Shown here one piece after another: positions 7,367 through 9,531 of a DNA stretch of 9,531 nt. The stretch is from positions 1 to 9,531 of the forward strand of contig JAFQWB010000102.1 of NCBI GenBank assembly GCA_017407725.1, written 5' to 3'. Below the pieces are notes generated by a model. That model did not search any database and was not told the origin of the DNA. It was given only the letters and a program-made list of their open reading frames with translations. The position numbers and the translations under genes are program-made. The stretch's first letter is position 1. Each line of letters opens with the position of its first letter. The DNA is from Clostridia bacterium. GTDB taxonomy: Bacteria; Bacillota_A; Clostridia; Oscillospirales; CAG-272.

Positions 7367-7978
7367 ATGGAAAACAAAATAGCGGTTGCTGTCCTTGTTT
7401 CGGGCGGCGGAACCAATCTCCAGGCTCTTATCGATGCGCAGAACAGCGGAACTGTAAAGAGCGCTGAAATAAAGCTTGTTGTTTCTAACAACAGAGATGC
7501 ATATGCGCTTGAAAGAGCAAAGAATGCCGGAATCGACACCGCAGTGGTTCTGAAAAAAGAGCTCGGATCTCAGGAGGCGTTTGAAGAAGCGATTATCGAC
7601 CTGCTTCAGAGTAATAAAATCGAGCTTATAGTTCTTGCAGGCTTTATGTCTATTCTCAGCGAGAATTTTACCAAAAAGTACGCTAAGCGTATTATAAACG
7701 TACATCCGTCACTTATTCCGTCCTTCTGCGGAAAGGGTTATTACGGTCTCAGAGTTCACGAGGCAGCCCTTGAATACGGAGTGAAGGTTACGGGAGCTAC
7801 CGTTCATTTTGTGAACGAGATTCCCGACGGAGGCGAAATAATCATGCAGAAGGCGGTAAGTATCAGAGCAAACGATACTCCCGAAACCTTACAGAAGAGA
7901 GTAATGAAGCTTGCTGAGTGGAAGATACTCCCGCAGTCGCTTGAAAAGGTTTCAAGCGAAATGCTTAAAAACAGATAA
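7367..7978 (+). CDS. purN: Phosphoribosylglycinamide formyltransferase (GAR transformylase)
   Basis: PurN transfers the formyl group of 10-formyltetrahydrofolate to GAR, the third purine step. From the ATG at 7367 it has 203 residues, a normal length. It shows the phosphate-binding SGGGTNLQ (12-19), LAGFM (90-94), and the catalytic set N111 and H113 in INVHPSLIPSF and D154 in DGGEII, placed as in the E. coli enzyme. An in-frame GTG at 7364 is also open, but GGAAAGGGA (7352-7360) is better spaced for the ATG. It lies 81 bases after purM. That gap holds a small hairpin at 7296-7309 without a T-run, so read-through is expected. Together with the last gene of the window it ties the operon to folate status, which fits the ZTP riboswitch. 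Confidence 0.97.
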   Translation: MENKIAVAVLVSGGGTNLQALIDAQNSGTVKSAEIKLVVSNNRDAYALERAKNAGIDTAVVLKKELGSQEAFEEAIIDLLQSNKIELIVLAGFMSILSENFTKKYAKRIINVHPSLIPSFCGKGYYGLRVHEAALEYGVKVTGATVHFVNEIPDGGEIIMQKAVSIRANDTPETLQKRVMKLAEWKILPQSLEKVSSEMLKNR

Positions 7979-8011
7979 GTAAAAAATAGTGAAAATGAGA
8001 GGGCGTATAAA

Positions 8012-8740
8012 ATGGCACTTTATGATTTAAAGAAGCTTCTTTCTGAGAATACATATCCCGGAAGAGGAATTGTTGTCGGAAAGTCTGCTGACGGAAAAAA
8101 TGCAATGATCGCATATTTTATTATGGGACGCAGTGCAAACAGCCGCAACCGTATTTTTGAGAGCTTTGAGGGCGGAATGAGAACCAAGGCTTTTGATGAG
8201 TCAAAGCTTGAGGATCCCAGCCTTATTATCTACAATCCTTATCTTAAGATAGGAAATACCGATATAATCACAAACGGCGATCAGACAAATACGATTTATG
8301 ATTATATTATCGAAAACGGAGAAGACGGATTTGCATTCGAAAAATCGCTTCACACACGTGAATTCGAGCCTGATGCACCTAACTTCACACCCCGTATTTC
8401 GGGAATTCTTTATTATGCGCCCGATAACAGCACCTTCCATTATAAGCTCTCCATACTCAAGAGCAATAACGGAAATCCCGATGCATGCCAGAGATACTTC
8501 TACAGTTATAATCCTCTTGACGGACTCGGTCACTTCATTCACACATATAAGTGTGACGGAAATCCTATTCCTTCTTTCTACGGCGAGCCTGAGGAAATAG
8601 AGCTTCCCAATACGGCAGAGGAGCTTGCTGAGCTTGTATGGAGCAACCTCAATGAAGATAACAAGGTATCGCTTTTCGTTCGAACAGTTTCACTTTGCGG
8701 CGAAGAAGATAAAGAGATCATTATTAACAAGAATAACTGA
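8012..8740 (+). CDS. purO: IMP cyclohydrolase, archaeal PurO type
   Basis: The product should close the second purine ring, FAICAR to IMP, the final step. It has 242 residues and no resemblance to the cyclohydrolase (MGS-like) domain of bacterial PurH. Instead it matches the archaeal PurO family: [11 protein letters not shown] (15-25), GRSANSRNR (39-47), NPYLKIG (75-81), [10 protein letters not shown] (86-95) and TPRISGI (126-132) line up with the YxGRxxxVG, SRSxxNR, NPY, VSNGxxTDTI and TPRI segments that I recall in the methanogen enzyme. The bacterial protein is somewhat longer, with an inserted or extended C-terminal half (RYFYSYNP, 161-168). GAGAGGG at 7997-8003 sets the start. It sits directly before a free-standing AICAR transformylase that makes its substrate, which strongly supports the assignment. 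I see no secretion signal or membrane segment, so it should be cytoplasmic. Confidence 0.9.
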   Translation: MALYDLKKLLSENTYPGRGIVVGKSADGKNAMIAYFIMGRSANSRNRIFESFEGGMRTKAFDESKLEDPSLIIYNPYLKIGNTDIITNGDQTNTIYDYIIENGEDGFAFEKSLHTREFEPDAPNFTPRISGILYYAPDNSTFHYKLSILKSNNGNPDACQRYFYSYNPLDGLGHFIHTYKCDGNPIPSFYGEPEEIELPNTAEELAELVWSNLNEDNKVSLFVRTVSLCGEEDKEIIINKNN

Positions 8741-8766
8741 GAGTATCGGAAAGGACAGTATATAAA

Positions 8767-9531
8767 ATGAAAGAATTTGAACTTAAGTACGGTTGTAACC
8801 CCAATCAGAAGCCGTCCAAGATCTTTATGAGCGACGGAACCGAGCTTCCTATTGAAATTCTCAACGGAAGACCCGGATATATCAACTTCCTCGATGCGTT
8901 TAACAGCTGGCAGCTTGTAAAAGAGCTTAAGGAAGCACTCGGACTTCCCGCAGTAACCTCCTTCAAGCACGTAAGCCCTACATCTGCAGCAGTATCCGTA
9001 CCGCTTTCCGATAAGCTCAAGAAGGCTTATTTCGTAGACGATATTGAAGGACTTGACGATTCGCCGCTTGCAGTTGCTTATGCAAGAGCAAGAGGTGCAG
9101 ACAGAATGTGCTCATTCGGTGACTGGGTGGCACTTTCCGACGTTTGCGACGTTACTACAGCCAAGATGATCGCAAGAGAAGTATCCGACGGCGTTATTGC
9201 TCCCGGATATGAGCCCGAAGCACTTGAAATACTCAAGGGTAAGAGAAAGGGCAACTATAATATCGTTAAGATAGATCCGGATTACACACCTGATCCCATC
9301 GAGCGTAAGCAGGTATATGGAATTACATTTGAGCAGGGTAGAAACAACTTCGAGATCAACAGAGAGCTTCTTTCTAACATTGTTACAGATAACAAGGATC
9401 TCACAGAAGATGCGGTAAGAGACCTTATAATCGCTCTTATTACTCTTAAATATACACAGTCCAACTCTGTATGCTATGCAACAGACGGACAGGCAATCGG
9501 AGTTGGTGCAGGTCAGCAGTCGAGAATTCAC
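8767..9531 (+). CDS. Free-standing AICAR transformylase, N-terminal part (3' end outside the window)
   Basis: The frame is open from the ATG at 8767 to the window end, 255 residues, against about 390 recalled for stand-alone clostridial forms. It should transfer formyl from 10-formyltetrahydrofolate to AICAR (ZMP), giving FAICAR for the PurO next door. It aligns with the C-terminal domain of PurH: KYGCNPNQ (7-14; usual RYGENPHQ), the catalytic lysine-histidine pair K67-H68 in [10 protein letters not shown] (usual KHxNPCG), FGDWVALSD (117-125), [13 protein letters not shown] (144-156), SNSVCYA (232-238) and [11 protein letters not shown] (245-255). There is no N-terminal cyclohydrolase domain: the ribosome site GGAAAGGA (8748-8755) directly precedes this ATG and purO ends 26 bases upstream. 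The replaced residues (Glu to Cys in the first motif, no Pro-Cys-Gly in the second) mark the divergent clostridial subfamily. I give no symbol, since purH normally means the fused enzyme. Confidence 0.93.
   Translation, partial: MKEFELKYGCNPNQKPSKIFMSDGTELPIEILNGRPGYINFLDAFNSWQLVKELKEALGLPAVTSFKHVSPTSAAVSVPLSDKLKKAYFVDDIEGLDDSPLAVAYARARGADRMCSFGDWVALSDVCDVTTAKMIAREVSDGVIAPGYEPEALEILKGKRKGNYNIVKIDPDYTPDPIERKQVYGITFEQGRNNFEINRELLSNIVTDNKDLTEDAVRDLIIALITLKYTQSNSVCYATDGQAIGVGAGQQSRIH

Noticed and set aside
1..9531. Mobile element, defence system or horizontally gained island
   Set aside because: All genes are core arginine and purine biosynthesis in a familiar order, with no transposase, integrase, att-like repeats or CRISPR units.

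Overview
The window looks like a chromosomal segment of an anaerobic, moderately low-GC Firmicute, most likely a gut-type Clostridia member (Oscillospiraceae/Lachnospiraceae-like). The reasons are strong AGGAG ribosome sites, a textbook sigma-A promoter, AT-rich intergenic DNA, the arg and pur gene orders, and the clostridial style of the PurF, PurO and AICAR transformylase proteins. The organism call is inference. All genes are on the + strand, and I see no mobile element, tRNA, rRNA or CRISPR array.

Region 1 (1-3175) is the end of an arginine biosynthesis operon: the 3' part of argG, then argH, then argF, whose start overlaps or closely abuts the argH stop. A strong hairpin lies in the argG-argH gap, and a classic intrinsic terminator closes the operon after argF. 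Together the three enzymes run the last steps from ornithine through citrulline and argininosuccinate to arginine.

Region 2 (3176-3524) is a regulatory intergenic region. It holds a GNRA-capped hairpin of unknown role, an AT-rich stretch, a near-consensus promoter with exact 17-base spacing, and a 5' leader that folds as a ZTP/ZMP (pfl) riboswitch. The last helix of its aptamer shares bases with an intrinsic terminator, so the likely behaviour is that ZTP/ZMP binding turns the operon on.

Region 3 (3525-9531, continuing past the end) is a de novo purine operon in the order purE-purC-purF-purM-purN-purO-AICAR transformylase. It resembles the clostridial purECFMNHD order, but the usual fused PurH is replaced by two genes: an archaeal-type IMP cyclohydrolase (PurO) and a free-standing AICAR transformylase, cut by the window edge. 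The operon covers steps 1, 3, 5, 6, 7, 9 and 10. The genes purD, purL/S/Q, purB and purK are not in view.

The most notable points are: (a) the PurF protein lacks the N-terminal nucleophilic cysteine and the other glutaminase-site residues while keeping the PRPP loop and all four probable Fe-S cysteines; (b) PurH is split and partly replaced by PurO; (c) the riboswitch senses the substrate of the operon's transformylase. No wholly new system is evident. The divergent PurF is the best lead for unexplained biochemistry.
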